Source of the DNA: an uncultured Erysipelotrichaceae bacterium
Lineage (GTDB): Bacteria > Bacillota_I > Bacilli_A > RF39 > UBA660
Assembly: GCA_902775285.1 (NCBI GenBank)
Contig: CACYLI010000008.1
Span: 1 to 64,000, forward strand
Direction: 5' to 3'
DNA: 64,000 nt
Shown: piece by piece, positions 33,387-42,885 of the stretch
Layout: every line of letters starts with the position of its first letter
Position numbering within the stretch: position 1 is the first letter of the stretch
Notes under the pieces: generated by a model
Database searches by the model: none
Told to the model about the DNA's origin: nothing
What the model saw: only the letters and a program-made list of their open reading frames with translations
Made by a program: the position numbers and the translations under genes

Positions 33387-36032
33387 ATGGAAAAAGATTA
33401 TAGTAGAGAAGATAAAAACAAAGTATTAAATGAGCTTAAAAGTTCTCTTAGTGGATTAAGTGAAAAAGAAGCAAAAAAAAGAATTCAAAAGTATGGATTA
33501 AATGAGCTTCCAAAAGAAAAAAAGAAGACAAGAATTGAAATATTTTTTGATTCATTTAAAGATCCAATTATTTATGTATTAATAGCAGCTGCCATATTAT
33601 CATTTATTGTAGGTGAAACAATTGATGCAATTGCAATATTATTTATTATTATAGTTGATGCTATTGTATCTACTATTCAAGAATATAGAGCTGAACAAAA
33701 TAGTGAAGCACTTAAAAATCTTATTAAGGTTAAAGTTAAAGTAATTAGAGAAAATAAACATTATGAAATAGATTCAGAGAATATTGTACCTGGAGATATT
33801 ATTGTTATAGAACCTGGTACTGTTATTAGTGCTGACGCAAGAATATTATCCTCTACAAATTTAACTGTTAATGAATCAATTTTGACTGGAGAAAGTATAG
33901 GAGTAAGTAAATCATTTGAAAAAGTAAATAATAATGATACTTCTAAAAAATGTATGTTATATGCAGGAACATCTGTTTTAACAGGAAGAAGTCTTGCAGT
34001 TGTGGTTTCAACTGGTATTAATACAGAGGTAGGAAAAATTGCACAAAAAGTAACAACTACAGAAGAAAGCGCATCACCTTTAACAATTAGAATGGAAAAA
34101 TTTTCTAAACAGATTACTTATATTATAATAGTTGCATCTATAATAATTGGTATAGTTTTATATTTTAAGGGATATTCAGTAATGGATATATTCTTATCAG
34201 TTGTCGCATTAAGTGTTTCTGCTATGCCAGAAGGATTACCATTAGCATTAACAATGGCATTAACTATTGGCGCAAATAAAATGAGTAAAAGAAATGTTAT
34301 AGTAAAAAAACTTAATTCTGTTGAAAGTCTTGGTAGTTGTACAGTTATAGCAAGTGATAAAACTGGAACTCTTACAGTAAATGAACAAACTGCTAAAAAA
34401 ATAGTACTTCCTAATGATGAAGAGTTTGATGTTGAAGGCACAGGATATAATGATGAAGGAAATGTAATACCATTTAATAATTCTAATTTAGAAAATGCTA
34501 AATATATTGCAGAACTTGGATATATTAATAATGAAGCTGTTTTAGAAAAAAATAAGAACAATTGGGATTATTTTGGAGATTCAATCGATGTTGCTTTTAT
34601 AGCATTATATAAAAAATTGGAATCAAAAGAAAAGAAAATTAAAAAAATATATGAAATTCCATATGAATCAGAAAAAAAATATAGTGCTTTCTTTTATGAA
34701 AAAAATAATAAAAGATATTGTACTGTTAAAGGTTCATTAGAAGTTGTTTTAGATTTTTGTAGTTATTCATATGATAATGGAAAAAAAGTTAAACTTGATA
34801 AAGAAAAAATATTTGGTCAAAATGAAGAAATGGCAGCAAGTGGACTTAGAGTAATAGCGTTATGTGATGGTGAAATAGAAGAAAAAGAAAAATATAGTGA
34901 GAAAGATATAGATAATTTAAATTTTATTGGATTAGTAGGATTTATTGATCCTGTTAGAAAAGAAGTTATAGGTGCTATTAAGGAATGTAAAAAAGCAGGA
35001 ATTAATGTTTTAATGATAACAGGAGATCATGCTCTTACAGCGTATGCTATTGCTAAAGATTTAGAAATGGTAGAAGATAAGAATGAAGTGACTACTGGTT
35101 TTGATCTTGAAAAATATATAGATAATGAAAAAAAATTTGATGAGTTTATAAAAGATAAAAAAGTATTTGCAAGAGTAACACCACTTCAAAAACTTAAAAT
35201 AGTTGAATCTTTACAAAGACAAGGAGAATTTGTTGCTGTTACTGGAGATGGAGTAAATGATGCTCCTGCTATAAAAGCAGCTAACATAGGAGTTGCTATG
35301 GGTAGTGGAACAGATGTTGCAAAACAAACTGCTAAAATGATAGTTATTGATGATAATTTTGCATCAATTGTAGCTGGAATAGAAGAAGGAAGAAATGCAT
35401 ATTCAAATATTAGAAAAATATCTATTATGTTATTATCTTGTGGTTTTGCAGAAGTTTTATTCTTTGTGTTAGCAATTATATTTGATTTAGATCTTCCTTT
35501 AGTAGCTATACAATTATTATGGTTAAATTTAGTTACTGATGGTTTACAAGATATGGCTCTGTCTTTTGAAAGAGAAACAGATACGATTATGAAACAAAAA
35601 CCAAGAGATCCTAATGAAAGTTTATTTGAAAAGGAATTAATAACACAAATATTAATATCAGGATTATTTATAGGAATTGTTGTATTTAGTGTATGGTTTA
35701 TTCTAAATAAAATAGGAATGGATGTAGTAGTTGCTAGAGGATATGTACTTGCATTGATGGTATTTATTCAGAATATTCATGTTATAAATTGTAGAAGTGA
35801 AAGTAAGAGTATATTTGAAAATAGTTTCAAAAAAAATCCTTTTGTATTATTAACAATATTGGGATCAATTTTATTACAAATTATAGTTATGGAAGTTCCA
35901 ATTCTTTCAACATTCTTACAAACAAAACAAGTTCCATATCTTCATATGTTTATTTTATTACTTGTTGCTTTACCAATATTGACAGTTATGGAAATATATA
36001 AACATTTAAAAAGAAATAAAAGAATGGTATAA
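33387..36032 (+). CDS. P-type calcium-transporting ATPase (P2A)
   Basis: An 881-residue cation pump with the expected order: N-terminal cytosolic segment, actuator TGES, membrane PEGLP (in SAMPEGLPLALT), phosphorylation site SDKTGTLT, nucleotide domain, and hinge TGDGVNDAPAI, with ten predicted helices. PEGLP and overall length place it with SERCA/PMR1-like Ca2+ exporters. An AGGAG site precedes the ATG. It begins a run of closely spaced genes up to about 38.6 kb. Confidence 0.93.
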   Translation: MEKDYSREDKNKVLNELKSSLSGLSEKEAKKRIQKYGLNELPKEKKKTRIEIFFDSFKDPIIYVLIAAAILSFIVGETIDAIAILFIIIVDAIVSTIQEYRAEQNSEALKNLIKVKVKVIRENKHYEIDSENIVPGDIIVIEPGTVISADARILSSTNLTVNESILTGESIGVSKSFEKVNNNDTSKKCMLYAGTSVLTGRSLAVVVSTGINTEVGKIAQKVTTTEESASPLTIRMEKFSKQITYIIIVASIIIGIVLYFKGYSVMDIFLSVVALSVSAMPEGLPLALTMALTIGANKMSKRNVIVKKLNSVESLGSCTVIASDKTGTLTVNEQTAKKIVLPNDEEFDVEGTGYNDEGNVIPFNNSNLENAKYIAELGYINNEAVLEKNKNNWDYFGDSIDVAFIALYKKLESKEKKIKKIYEIPYESEKKYSAFFYEKNNKRYCTVKGSLEVVLDFCSYSYDNGKKVKLDKEKIFGQNEEMAASGLRVIALCDGEIEEKEKYSEKDIDNLNFIGLVGFIDPVRKEVIGAIKECKKAGINVLMITGDHALTAYAIAKDLEMVEDKNEVTTGFDLEKYIDNEKKFDEFIKDKKVFARVTPLQKLKIVESLQRQGEFVAVTGDGVNDAPAIKAANIGVAMGSGTDVAKQTAKMIVIDDNFASIVAGIEEGRNAYSNIRKISIMLLSCGFAEVLFFVLAIIFDLDLPLVAIQLLWLNLVTDGLQDMALSFERETDTIMKQKPRDPNESLFEKELITQILISGLFIGIVVFSVWFILNKIGMDVVVARGYVLALMVFIQNIHVINCRSESKSIFENSFKKNPFVLLTILGSILLQIIVMEVPILSTFLQTKQVPYLHMFILLLVALPILTVMEIYKHLKRNKRMV

Positions 36033-36050
36033 TAATATTGAGGAGATACT

Positions 36051-37514
36051 ATGAAAAAGAATATATTATTACTTATTAATGGTTTTGGTATAGAAAAAGC
36101 AGACTCTTATAATGTATATTCTTCTGCTTTAATGCCAAATTTAGATAGTATTAGAGTGTCTAAAGATAAAGTGTTTATTTCAATTCCTAACAAATATTTA
36201 GATTATAAAGAAGCTTATAGAAATTTTAGTATTGGAATTGAAGATTCTCTTACATATAATTTAGTTGAAAGTAATATATACAATAATGAATTTAAGGAAA
36301 ATCAATTATTTAGATATGTTGTAAATGAAGTAAATAAGAATAAAACAAAATTACATTTTATTGTATATTGGGATAGTAATAAAACAGTTGATAACTTAAT
36401 ATATTATTTAAGAGAAATGGATAAACAAGTAAAAACAAATATATATGTTCATATTATATTGTGTCAAAAATCCTTAAATGATTATAAAGAAATTGAAAGA
36501 GGACTAAATGCTTTAAGTTATGAAGCTGGAACAAAGGTAAAAATTGGAATAGTGACAGGAGAAAGTAATTTTACTGATCCAATTCAAGTAAAAGAAATTG
36601 TAAAAACTTTTATAACAGAATTTGGAGAAAAGTGGAAAGATTTACCTAAAAAGATTAATGTATCTAAGGAAACAAATATTGTTCCTAGAAATGTTAGAAC
36701 TTTTGCTGTAAATATTGGTTTTAAATTAGAAGAAAATGATCAATTGTTCTTTTATAATTTTTCTAATGTTGATATAAGTACTTTTAAAAAAGAAATGGAA
36801 GCAGAAAAATTTAGACCTATTAAATTTGATACAATTAGATATTATTCATTATTTCCTATAAAATGTGATCAATTACAAGTTCCTTTTATGTATAATTATG
36901 CAATAGCATCTAATTGCTTTATGAATTCTATTAAAAGTATTAATGCTAAAGCGCTTGTTTTAGATAAGAAAGAAAATTGTTCTTATATTAATTATTTTTT
37001 AACAGGACTTAGAAACACAATAGATGATAGCATTAAATATTCACCTATTGAAAATAGTTTCTTTGATAATCCAGAAAGTATAATAGAAACAATTAAAAAA
37101 TATGATTACGATTTATATATATTGAATTATGATATATCTTATTGTAATAAACTGGAGGAATTAAAAAATAGTTTAAGTAAGATTGATGGTGTGATAGGAA
37201 AATTAAATAAATATTGTACCGATAATAAATATGGATTATTTATTTCATCATTATATGGTATAGAAAAATATGTTTATAATGAAAAATTAGAAAAATGTAA
37301 AATTAATTTTTCTGGAAGAGCTCCTGTATTTATATCAGATAGTGATATTAATTTATCTAAATATAGTCAAGTTGAACCAGGAAGTTTATATGATTTATCA
37401 AATACAATATTATGGAATATAAATAAAGAATATAATACACCAGGACTTTTAAAGAAAAAGTCAGCATTGTTATCATTTTTATATAAAAAACCAAAGGAGG
37501 AAAGTAAAAAATGA
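36051..37514 (+). CDS. Degenerate phosphoglycerate-mutase-like (alkaline-phosphatase-superfamily) protein
   Basis: A 487-residue protein with the length and opening pattern of cofactor-independent phosphoglycerate mutase: ILLLINGFGIEKADSYN and MPNLDSI correspond to the LLILDGWG and TPNLD segments. The catalytic serine block (normally MGNSEVGH) is absent; that region reads KYLDYKEAYRNFSIG, and the late metal-binding His and Asp residues are also not evident. It is probably a non-catalytic paralogue. An AGGAG site precedes ATG 36051, and its UGA overlaps the ATG of the next gene, implying coupling to the RDD protein. Confidence 0.65.
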   Translation: MKKNILLLINGFGIEKADSYNVYSSALMPNLDSIRVSKDKVFISIPNKYLDYKEAYRNFSIGIEDSLTYNLVESNIYNNEFKENQLFRYVVNEVNKNKTKLHFIVYWDSNKTVDNLIYYLREMDKQVKTNIYVHIILCQKSLNDYKEIERGLNALSYEAGTKVKIGIVTGESNFTDPIQVKEIVKTFITEFGEKWKDLPKKINVSKETNIVPRNVRTFAVNIGFKLEENDQLFFYNFSNVDISTFKKEMEAEKFRPIKFDTIRYYSLFPIKCDQLQVPFMYNYAIASNCFMNSIKSINAKALVLDKKENCSYINYFLTGLRNTIDDSIKYSPIENSFFDNPESIIETIKKYDYDLYILNYDISYCNKLEELKNSLSKIDGVIGKLNKYCTDNKYGLFISSLYGIEKYVYNEKLEKCKINFSGRAPVFISDSDINLSKYSQVEPGSLYDLSNTILWNINKEYNTPGLLKKKSALLSFLYKKPKEESKK

Positions 37515-38185
37515 GAAAACCAATGGGAAGAAGATTAGTAGCATATATATTAGATATATTATTAGTAAGTGTAATAGTAACTGCATTTTCATATATTAAG
37601 TTCTTAAATCCTAAATTTGAGGAATATAATAAATATAGTGAAGAGTATGAATCTTATATACAAGAATTATCTATGAATAATCCAACAGCAGTATTAAGTG
37701 ATGAGAAAGCTACAGAATTAGCTTATAATGTATCATATTTTGGTGTTTATACTAGCATTATTTCATTAGTTATAACATTCTTATATTTTTGTATTTTTCA
37801 ATACTATACTAATGGAAAAACACTTGGAAAACTTGTTATGGGAATAGAAGTAACATCAACTGATAATGATAGATTAAAGTTATCACAAGTTATAATTAGA
37901 AGTGCAATTGTAGATAGTATATTAACTTCATCTTTAAGTATTATTTGTTTATTATTTTTATCTAAAACACAATTTTTAACTTATAGTAGAATTATAGAAT
38001 TTATAGATTTAGGATTGGTTTTACTTTGTATAGGAATAGCAGTTTATAGAGATGATGGTGTAGGTCTTCATGATAAACTTGCTCATACAAGAGTTATATA
38101 TACTTCTGAAAAAGAAAATATTATTAAAGAAGCTACAGTTACTGAAAAAAATAAAACTAAAAAAATTAAGAAAGAGGCTGAATAA
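37511..38185 (+). CDS. RDD-family membrane protein
   Basis: A 224-residue protein opening MGRRLVAYILDILLVSVIV (Arg and Asp positions of the RDD family), with about four hydrophobic helices and a Lys-rich cytosolic tail. GKTLGKLVMGIEV is the usual second RDD motif. Function is not established; proposed roles include transport. It overlaps the previous gene by 4 nt, and its TAA shares a base with the rpiB start. Confidence 0.85.
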   Translation: MRKPMGRRLVAYILDILLVSVIVTAFSYIKFLNPKFEEYNKYSEEYESYIQELSMNNPTAVLSDEKATELAYNVSYFGVYTSIISLVITFLYFCIFQYYTNGKTLGKLVMGIEVTSTDNDRLKLSQVIIRSAIVDSILTSSLSIICLLFLSKTQFLTYSRIIEFIDLGLVLLCIGIAVYRDDGVGLHDKLAHTRVIYTSEKENIIKEATVTEKNKTKKIKKEAE

Positions 38186-38610
38186 TGAGAATAGGAATAG
38201 CTAATGATCATCATGGAATAGAATTAAAGAAAGAAATTATTGACTATTTAGAAAAAAATAATATAAAATATATTAACTATGGATGTGATGAAAAAAATAA
38301 TGTAGATTATGTTGACTATGCAATAACATTATGTAATGGTATTAATAATAAAGAAGTAGATTTAGGTATACTTGTATGTGGTACTGGAATTGGAATGAGT
38401 ATAGTGGCTAATAAAATGAAAAATATTATTGCAGCTAAGGTAAATAGTCCGGGAGAGGCAAAGTTAGCAAGAGAACATAATATGGCAAATGTTATGACTT
38501 TGGCTGAGTATACAACTAATCTTAATGAAATATTAGATAATTTTATTAATACTACTCCTTCTACTGAAGAAAGACATAGAAGAAGAGTTGAAAAAATATT
38601 AAATATATAG
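38185..38610 (+). CDS. rpiB: Ribose-5-phosphate isomerase B (RpiB/LacAB family)
   Basis: A 141-residue sugar-phosphate isomerase linking ribulose-5-P and ribose-5-P. N-terminal IGIANDHHGIELK (usually SDHAG), the catalytic-Cys and anion-binding loop CGTGIGMSI, and HNMANVMTLAE are all in place. Family members also isomerise allose-6-P or galactose-6-P; pentose activity is the likeliest default. Start and stop overlap neighbours in a tight operon. Confidence 0.92.
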   Translation: MRIGIANDHHGIELKKEIIDYLEKNNIKYINYGCDEKNNVDYVDYAITLCNGINNKEVDLGILVCGTGIGMSIVANKMKNIIAAKVNSPGEAKLAREHNMANVMTLAEYTTNLNEILDNFINTTPSTEERHRRRVEKILNI

Positions 38611-38619
38611 GAGGTAAAC

Positions 38620-39009
38620 ATGGATAAGTCATTATTAAATGTAGCAGGTATTGTATCATTTGTATTAGGAATAATTTGTTGTCTTACAATAATTGGAGCT
38701 ATAGTAGGGGTTCCAATGATAATTGGAGGTAATAAGTTAAGAGAATATTCTAATAAGAGTGATGAAGAAATAATAAAAAATAAAGATACTATACTTATAT
38801 GGGGTATTGTATTAACATTTATTTGTACTATTTCTGGAATACTTGCATTAATATTCTATTTTCAAATTGAAAATCCAAATGGAATTAGTTTTGGCAGTAA
38901 AAGTGATAAGTATAGTGAATTAGAAAGAATTGATAAACTATATAAAGATAAAGTTTTGTCAAAAGAAGAATTTGAAAAAGAAAAAGAAAGAATATTAAAT
39001 CAAAAATAA
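38620..39009 (+). CDS. Small membrane protein with C-terminal SHOCT domain
   Basis: A 129-residue protein with two transmembrane helices (about 8-32 and 60-82) and a C-terminal SHOCT-type short helix pair (LERIDKLYKDKVLSKEEFEK), a motif found at the ends of many membrane proteins. AGGAGG lies 6 nt before ATG 38620. Function unknown. Confidence 0.75.
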   Translation: MDKSLLNVAGIVSFVLGIICCLTIIGAIVGVPMIIGGNKLREYSNKSDEEIIKNKDTILIWGIVLTFICTISGILALIFYFQIENPNGISFGSKSDKYSELERIDKLYKDKVLSKEEFEKEKERILNQK

Positions 39010-39016
39010 TCATAAA

Positions 39017-39043
39017 ATATACTATGAAAAAATTCATAGTATT
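39017..39043 (+). terminator. Hairpin containing the spoIID start codon
   Basis: ATACTATGAA pairs with TTCATAGTAT around a short A-loop, then TTTTTATTTTT. The ATG of spoIID (39024) lies within the stem, so the hairpin is both a terminator-like structure and a potential translational block. Confidence 0.65.
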
Positions 39044-39950
39044 TTTATTTTTAGTTACATTATTAATATATAGTTATGATTATAAAAATAGTTTAAACAA
39101 TAAAAAAGAATCTGGTGTAATAGAAAATAAAGAGGAAATTAAACCTAAAAAAGAAGAAATAAAGAGTGTAAGTGTTCAATTTAAGGATAAAGTTGTGGAT
39201 TTAAATTTAGAAGATTATGTTATTGGAGTAGTATCATGTGAAATGCCTGCTTCATTTAATATTGAAGCTTTAAAGGCAATGGCTGTTGCTGCAAGAACAT
39301 TTGCCTTATATAAAATAGAAACTAATAGTAACTATAAACTTTCAACTACAACTAAAGATCAGTGTTATATTACAAAGTCTCAAATGAAAGAAAAATGGGG
39401 GAATAATTTTGATAGAAACTATGAAAAAATAGTTAATGCTGTAAGTGATACAACAAATGAATATATGACTTATAAAGATAAAATTATTATATCATTTTAT
39501 TTTTCTATATCTAATGGATATACTGAAAATTGTGAAAATGTATTTAGTCAAAAACTTGATTATTTAGTTAGTGTTGATTCATCATGGGATAAAGATTATT
39601 CATATAAAAAGAAAACAATTACTTTTAAAGAAAAAGATTTTTTAAATAAATTAGGAATAAATGAAGATAAAATTAAAGATATTAGTGTTAATAGAAGTAA
39701 TACTGGTAGAATAAATAATATTAAAATAAATAATAAAACTTTTAAAGGAACTAAATTTAGAAGTCTATTATCTCTAAGAAGTACTGATGTTGATATTAAA
39801 ATAAACAATGAAATAGTAAGTATAACTACAAAGGGATATGGGCATGGTGTTGGAATGAGTCAATATGGAGCAAATGCTATGGCTAAAGAGGGATACAAAT
39901 ATGACGAAATATTAAAATATTATTATAAAGGAATAGAAATTAATGAATAA
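39024..39950 (+). CDS. spoIID: Stage II sporulation protein D (lytic transglycosylase)
   Basis: A 308-residue membrane-anchored enzyme (helix 3-18) of the DMP complex that remodels septal peptidoglycan to drive engulfment in the mother cell. Family blocks present: EDYVIGVVSCEMPASF with the catalytic Glu, EALKAMAVAARTFAL, YFSISNGYTENC and GYGHGVGMSQYGANAMA. No clear ribosome binding site precedes the ATG, and the start codon is inside a hairpin. It lies next to spoIIQ, as in Bacillus, but away from murA. Confidence 0.9.
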   Translation: MKKFIVFLFLVTLLIYSYDYKNSLNNKKESGVIENKEEIKPKKEEIKSVSVQFKDKVVDLNLEDYVIGVVSCEMPASFNIEALKAMAVAARTFALYKIETNSNYKLSTTTKDQCYITKSQMKEKWGNNFDRNYEKIVNAVSDTTNEYMTYKDKIIISFYFSISNGYTENCENVFSQKLDYLVSVDSSWDKDYSYKKKTITFKEKDFLNKLGINEDKIKDISVNRSNTGRINNIKINNKTFKGTKFRSLLSLRSTDVDIKINNEIVSITTKGYGHGVGMSQYGANAMAKEGYKYDEILKYYYKGIEINE

Positions 39951-39965
39951 ATAGTTAAAAAAATG

Positions 39966-39990
39966 TTCACTCTATTATTAGGAGAGTGAA
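39966..39990 (+). promoter_or_regulatory. Hairpin sequestering the spoIIQ ribosome binding site
   Basis: TTCACTCT (39966-39973) pairs with AGAGTGAA (39983-39990); the GGAGAG site (39981-39986) lies at the loop edge and in the stem. ATG is at 39994. There is no T-run, so it is not an obvious terminator. Confidence 0.55.
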
Positions 39991-39993
39991 TTA

Positions 39994-40623
39994 ATGAAAA
40001 AGTATTCAGGATTATTTATAGGAATTTTATATTTTGGTATTTTTGGAATAATGCTTTTAAGTGTATTATTAGTTATTAATGGAGTAAAGAACTATGTAAA
40101 AGATATTGAACCAGTAAATTATACAATAGATGATATATTTAGTGATATTACTCCTGTTGTGAAAACACAAACAGATAATATAATAAAACCATATTTAAGT
40201 GATTCTGTTAGTGTTGGAAAATATTTTTATGATTATCAATCAGATAAAACAAAACAAGAAGATTCAATAATATTTTTTAAAAATACATATATTCAAAATA
40301 CTGGTGTAGATTATGTAAGTAATGATGATTTTGATGTTGTTTCAATATTAGATGGCGAGGTCATTTCAATAGATAATAATGAAATATATGGAAATATAAT
40401 TACCATAAAACATAATGATAATTTAAAATCAGTTTACTGTAATGTATCTGATGTAATAGTAAATGTTGGATATAAAGTGTCTCAGGGTGAGATAATAGCA
40501 ACTTCTACACAATCAAAAATAGATGAATCAAATAAGTCAACTTTACATTTTGAAGTATATTATAAAGGAAATGCAATTGATCCAGAAAAACTATATACAT
40601 TAACAGTAAGTGAATTAGAATAA
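39994..40623 (+). CDS. spoIIQ: SpoIIQ-like M23 (LytM) domain protein
   Basis: A 209-residue protein with one transmembrane helix (8-30) and a C-terminal LytM fold: TGVDYVSNDDFDVVSILDGEVISI, HNDNLKSVYCNVSD and TLHFEVYYKGNAIDPEKL. The usual HLS zinc-ligand position reads NVS, so at least one zinc ligand is missing, as in SpoIIQ, which acts as a structural forespore partner of SpoIIIAH across the septum. The position right after spoIID supports the assignment. Forespore function is inferred. Confidence 0.82.
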   Translation: MKKYSGLFIGILYFGIFGIMLLSVLLVINGVKNYVKDIEPVNYTIDDIFSDITPVVKTQTDNIIKPYLSDSVSVGKYFYDYQSDKTKQEDSIIFFKNTYIQNTGVDYVSNDDFDVVSILDGEVISIDNNEIYGNIITIKHNDNLKSVYCNVSDVIVNVGYKVSQGEIIATSTQSKIDESNKSTLHFEVYYKGNAIDPEKLYTLTVSELE

Positions 40624-40716
40624 TATAGTAATATTAACTATATTATTTTTAATTGAAAATAAATATTGTTTTATGATATTATTAGGTAGCAAGCTGATTG
40701 TGAGGGAGTTTTTAAA

Positions 40717-41427
40717 ATGATAAATTTTGTTGTTGTAGAAGATAATAATTTTCATAGAAAAAGAATTTGTAAATCTATATTTACTAAAATGATGGATAAC
40801 AAAATTGATTTTAAAATTCATGAATTTAATGATTATAATAAGAGTCTACTTAATTATATTAATAATGATGAAAAAGACACAATTTATTTTTTAGATTTAG
40901 AATTACCAAATGGTGATGGAATTGATATAGCAAAGAAAATAAGAAATCATACTAATAATTGGATTAGTCCAATCATAATAATAACAGCTCATTCATCACT
41001 ATATTATGAAGTTTATAAACAAAGACTACAGGTGTTAGATTTTATTAGTAAACTTGATAATATAGAAGATAATATTTGGGAAAATATAGAAATATGTTTA
41101 AAAATGTTAAATAAAGAAAAAGTTTATAGATATACTTATAAGGGTGTAGAATATACAATTAATATAAATCAAATAAAATATATTCAAAGAGATGGAAGAC
41201 AAACTAGAATTGTAACTTCTAATAAAGATTATTATCAAAATATATCTATTTGTGATATTAAAAAAGAATTACCAAAATATTTTGTTATATCTTCAAAAGG
41301 AATAATTTTAAATATGAAGAATGTTGATAGAATAGATTGGAATGATTTAAAAGTATATTTTAAAGATGAATCAAGTGATTATTTAGTATCTAAAACACAT
41401 AAAAAGGAGCTATATAATTATGAGTAA
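40717..41427 (+). CDS. agrA: LytTR response regulator (AgrA-type)
   Basis: A 236-residue regulator: a receiver domain with FVVVEDN (acidic pocket), phosphoacceptor Asp in YFLDLELPNGDGIDIA and a late Lys in DFISK, then a LytTR DNA-binding domain (about 135-232). It has the size and layout of AgrA. It overlaps the sensor kinase gene by 8 nt. The agrBD genes lie just beyond, in the opposite orientation, so this is the response half of a quorum-sensing system. Confidence 0.88.
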   Translation: MINFVVVEDNNFHRKRICKSIFTKMMDNKIDFKIHEFNDYNKSLLNYINNDEKDTIYFLDLELPNGDGIDIAKKIRNHTNNWISPIIIITAHSSLYYEVYKQRLQVLDFISKLDNIEDNIWENIEICLKMLNKEKVYRYTYKGVEYTININQIKYIQRDGRQTRIVTSNKDYYQNISICDIKKELPKYFVISSKGIILNMKNVDRIDWNDLKVYFKDESSDYLVSKTHKKELYNYE

Positions 41428-42706
41428 TTTAGATTATTTAATTATTGTTATTGCTTCTTCTATAACTATATTATTTGAATTAGAATCATATAGTATAATC
41501 AGTGGTAATAGATTTAATATTAATACAAAAAGGATACTGTTAGTTATATTATTTGGTATATTGGTTACTATAAATACATATACATATTATAATTTTACTA
41601 GAATATTTACAAATTTTTTATTACTTTTTATTTTAAATTATATTATTTTTAAAGAATCTTTTAATAAAACATTATTACTAACTCTATTTTACTATTTAAT
41701 AGCAACTTTTTTGGATATCTTATTGTCAGCTCTTCTTTTATTATTTAAATTAAATTCTTATAATTTTGATAATAGTGCAGTTATAAAAATGTTGTTTTCA
41801 TTTTTATCTTCTTCTTTAACATTTTTAACTTGTTCATTAAAAATAAATAGAAAAATATTATCATCATTAAATAAAAAGATTGTTGGTAATAAAATTTTAT
41901 TTATTTTTTTAGTAATAGCATTCTTGTCAATGATATTTATTGATTTTAAATATGCTAAAACAACATCAAAGGAAGTGTATTTTGGAAATGTAATTATTTT
42001 GATATGTGTAGGCATTTTATTATCTACTACTATTTATAATTATGTTAAATATAATAATGAAATGGATAAAACAGGTGTTTTGCTTAATTTTATGTCTAGA
42101 TATGAAAAAATAATTGATGAAAATAGAATTAATAAACATGAAATGTTAAATAATTTATTAGCTTTAAAAAGTTTTGAAGATAAAAACTCTAAAGAGTTTA
42201 ATGATACTTTAAATGATATAATATTATCTTATAATAATAAAAGTATTGGATTTAACAATTTTTATAAACTTCCATCTGGAATAAAAGGGATTTTTTATTA
42301 TAAATTAAATGGTTTAGATGAAAAAGGTTTTAATATAAACATTAAAGTTTCTAAAAATATATCTAGTTTCTTTAAGAATTACTCATATAAGAATTATTTA
42401 TCTGTTTATAAAATAGTTGGCATTTTATTAGATAATGCTATTGAAGCAGCGCAAAGAAGTAAGAAAAAGCTTATAAACATAGATATTTGTAAAGAAAATA
42501 ATATGATAATTATAATTATTTCTAATTCTTTTAATGGCTCAATAGATATTACAAAAATAAAAGAAAAGAATTATTCTTCTAAAGGAAAGAATAGAGGGCT
42601 TGGATTGTATATTGTAAATAATTTAATAAAGAATAATACAAATATATATTTAAATCAATATATAGAAAATGATATATTTAATTCTAAATTAGAAATAAAG
42701 AAGTAA
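41420..42706 (+). CDS. agrC: AgrC-type sensor histidine kinase (GHKL)
   Basis: A 428-residue kinase with six hydrophobic helices in the first 210 residues, a dimerisation helix with the phosphoacceptor His in INKHEMLNNLL, and a GHKL ATPase domain with the N-box YKIVGILLDNAIEAA and G-box RGLGLYIVNNLI. The layout is that of peptide-sensing AgrC kinases. An AGGAG site precedes the ATG. It ends at a terminator shared with the convergent agrD. Confidence 0.88.
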   Translation: MSNLDYLIIVIASSITILFELESYSIISGNRFNINTKRILLVILFGILVTINTYTYYNFTRIFTNFLLLFILNYIIFKESFNKTLLLTLFYYLIATFLDILLSALLLLFKLNSYNFDNSAVIKMLFSFLSSSLTFLTCSLKINRKILSSLNKKIVGNKILFIFLVIAFLSMIFIDFKYAKTTSKEVYFGNVIILICVGILLSTTIYNYVKYNNEMDKTGVLLNFMSRYEKIIDENRINKHEMLNNLLALKSFEDKNSKEFNDTLNDIILSYNNKSIGFNNFYKLPSGIKGIFYYKLNGLDEKGFNINIKVSKNISSFFKNYSYKNYLSVYKIVGILLDNAIEAAQRSKKKLINIDICKENNMIIIIISNSFNGSIDITKIKEKNYSSKGKNRGLGLYIVNNLIKNNTNIYLNQYIENDIFNSKLEIKK

Positions 42707-42726
42707 TATATTTTAATTTAATTCAT

Positions 42727-42760
42727 AAAAAAAGTCAGGATTTTTCCTGGCTTTTTGAAT
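42727..42760. terminator. Bidirectional terminator between agrC and agrD
   Basis: AAAAAGTCAGGA (42729-42740) pairs with TCCTGGCTTTTT (42745-42756), with A-run on one side and T-run on the other, so it can end transcription from both strands. Confidence 0.85.
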
Positions 42761-42765
42761 TCTTT

Positions 42766-42885
42766 TTATTTTAAAAGAGATTCAGGCATATTTGGTTCAT
42801 CAAAGTAAACGATTAAACAACCCATTGTAGAAGTTGCTGCAACAAATGCACCTATTACAGCAGCAGCTTTAGCTAATAATTTCAT
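42766..42885 (-). CDS. agrD: AgrD autoinducing peptide precursor (39 residues)
   Basis: Its ATG (42885-42883) overlaps the UGA stop of agrB, and an AAGGAGGG site lies at the end of agrB. The peptide has the three-part AgrD plan: an amphipathic N-terminal helix (MKLLAKAAAVIGAFVAA), a middle with a single Cys (STMGCLIVYF) and an acidic C-terminal tail (DEPNMPESLLK) with the conserved proline pattern. AgrB would cleave after the aromatic residues and join the Cys side chain to the new end, giving a thiolactone ring; CLIVY and CLIVYF are both possible. It was found by reading the gap downstream of agrB. Confidence 0.9.
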   Translation of the reverse strand: MKLLAKAAAVIGAFVAATSTMGCLIVYFDEPNMPESLLK

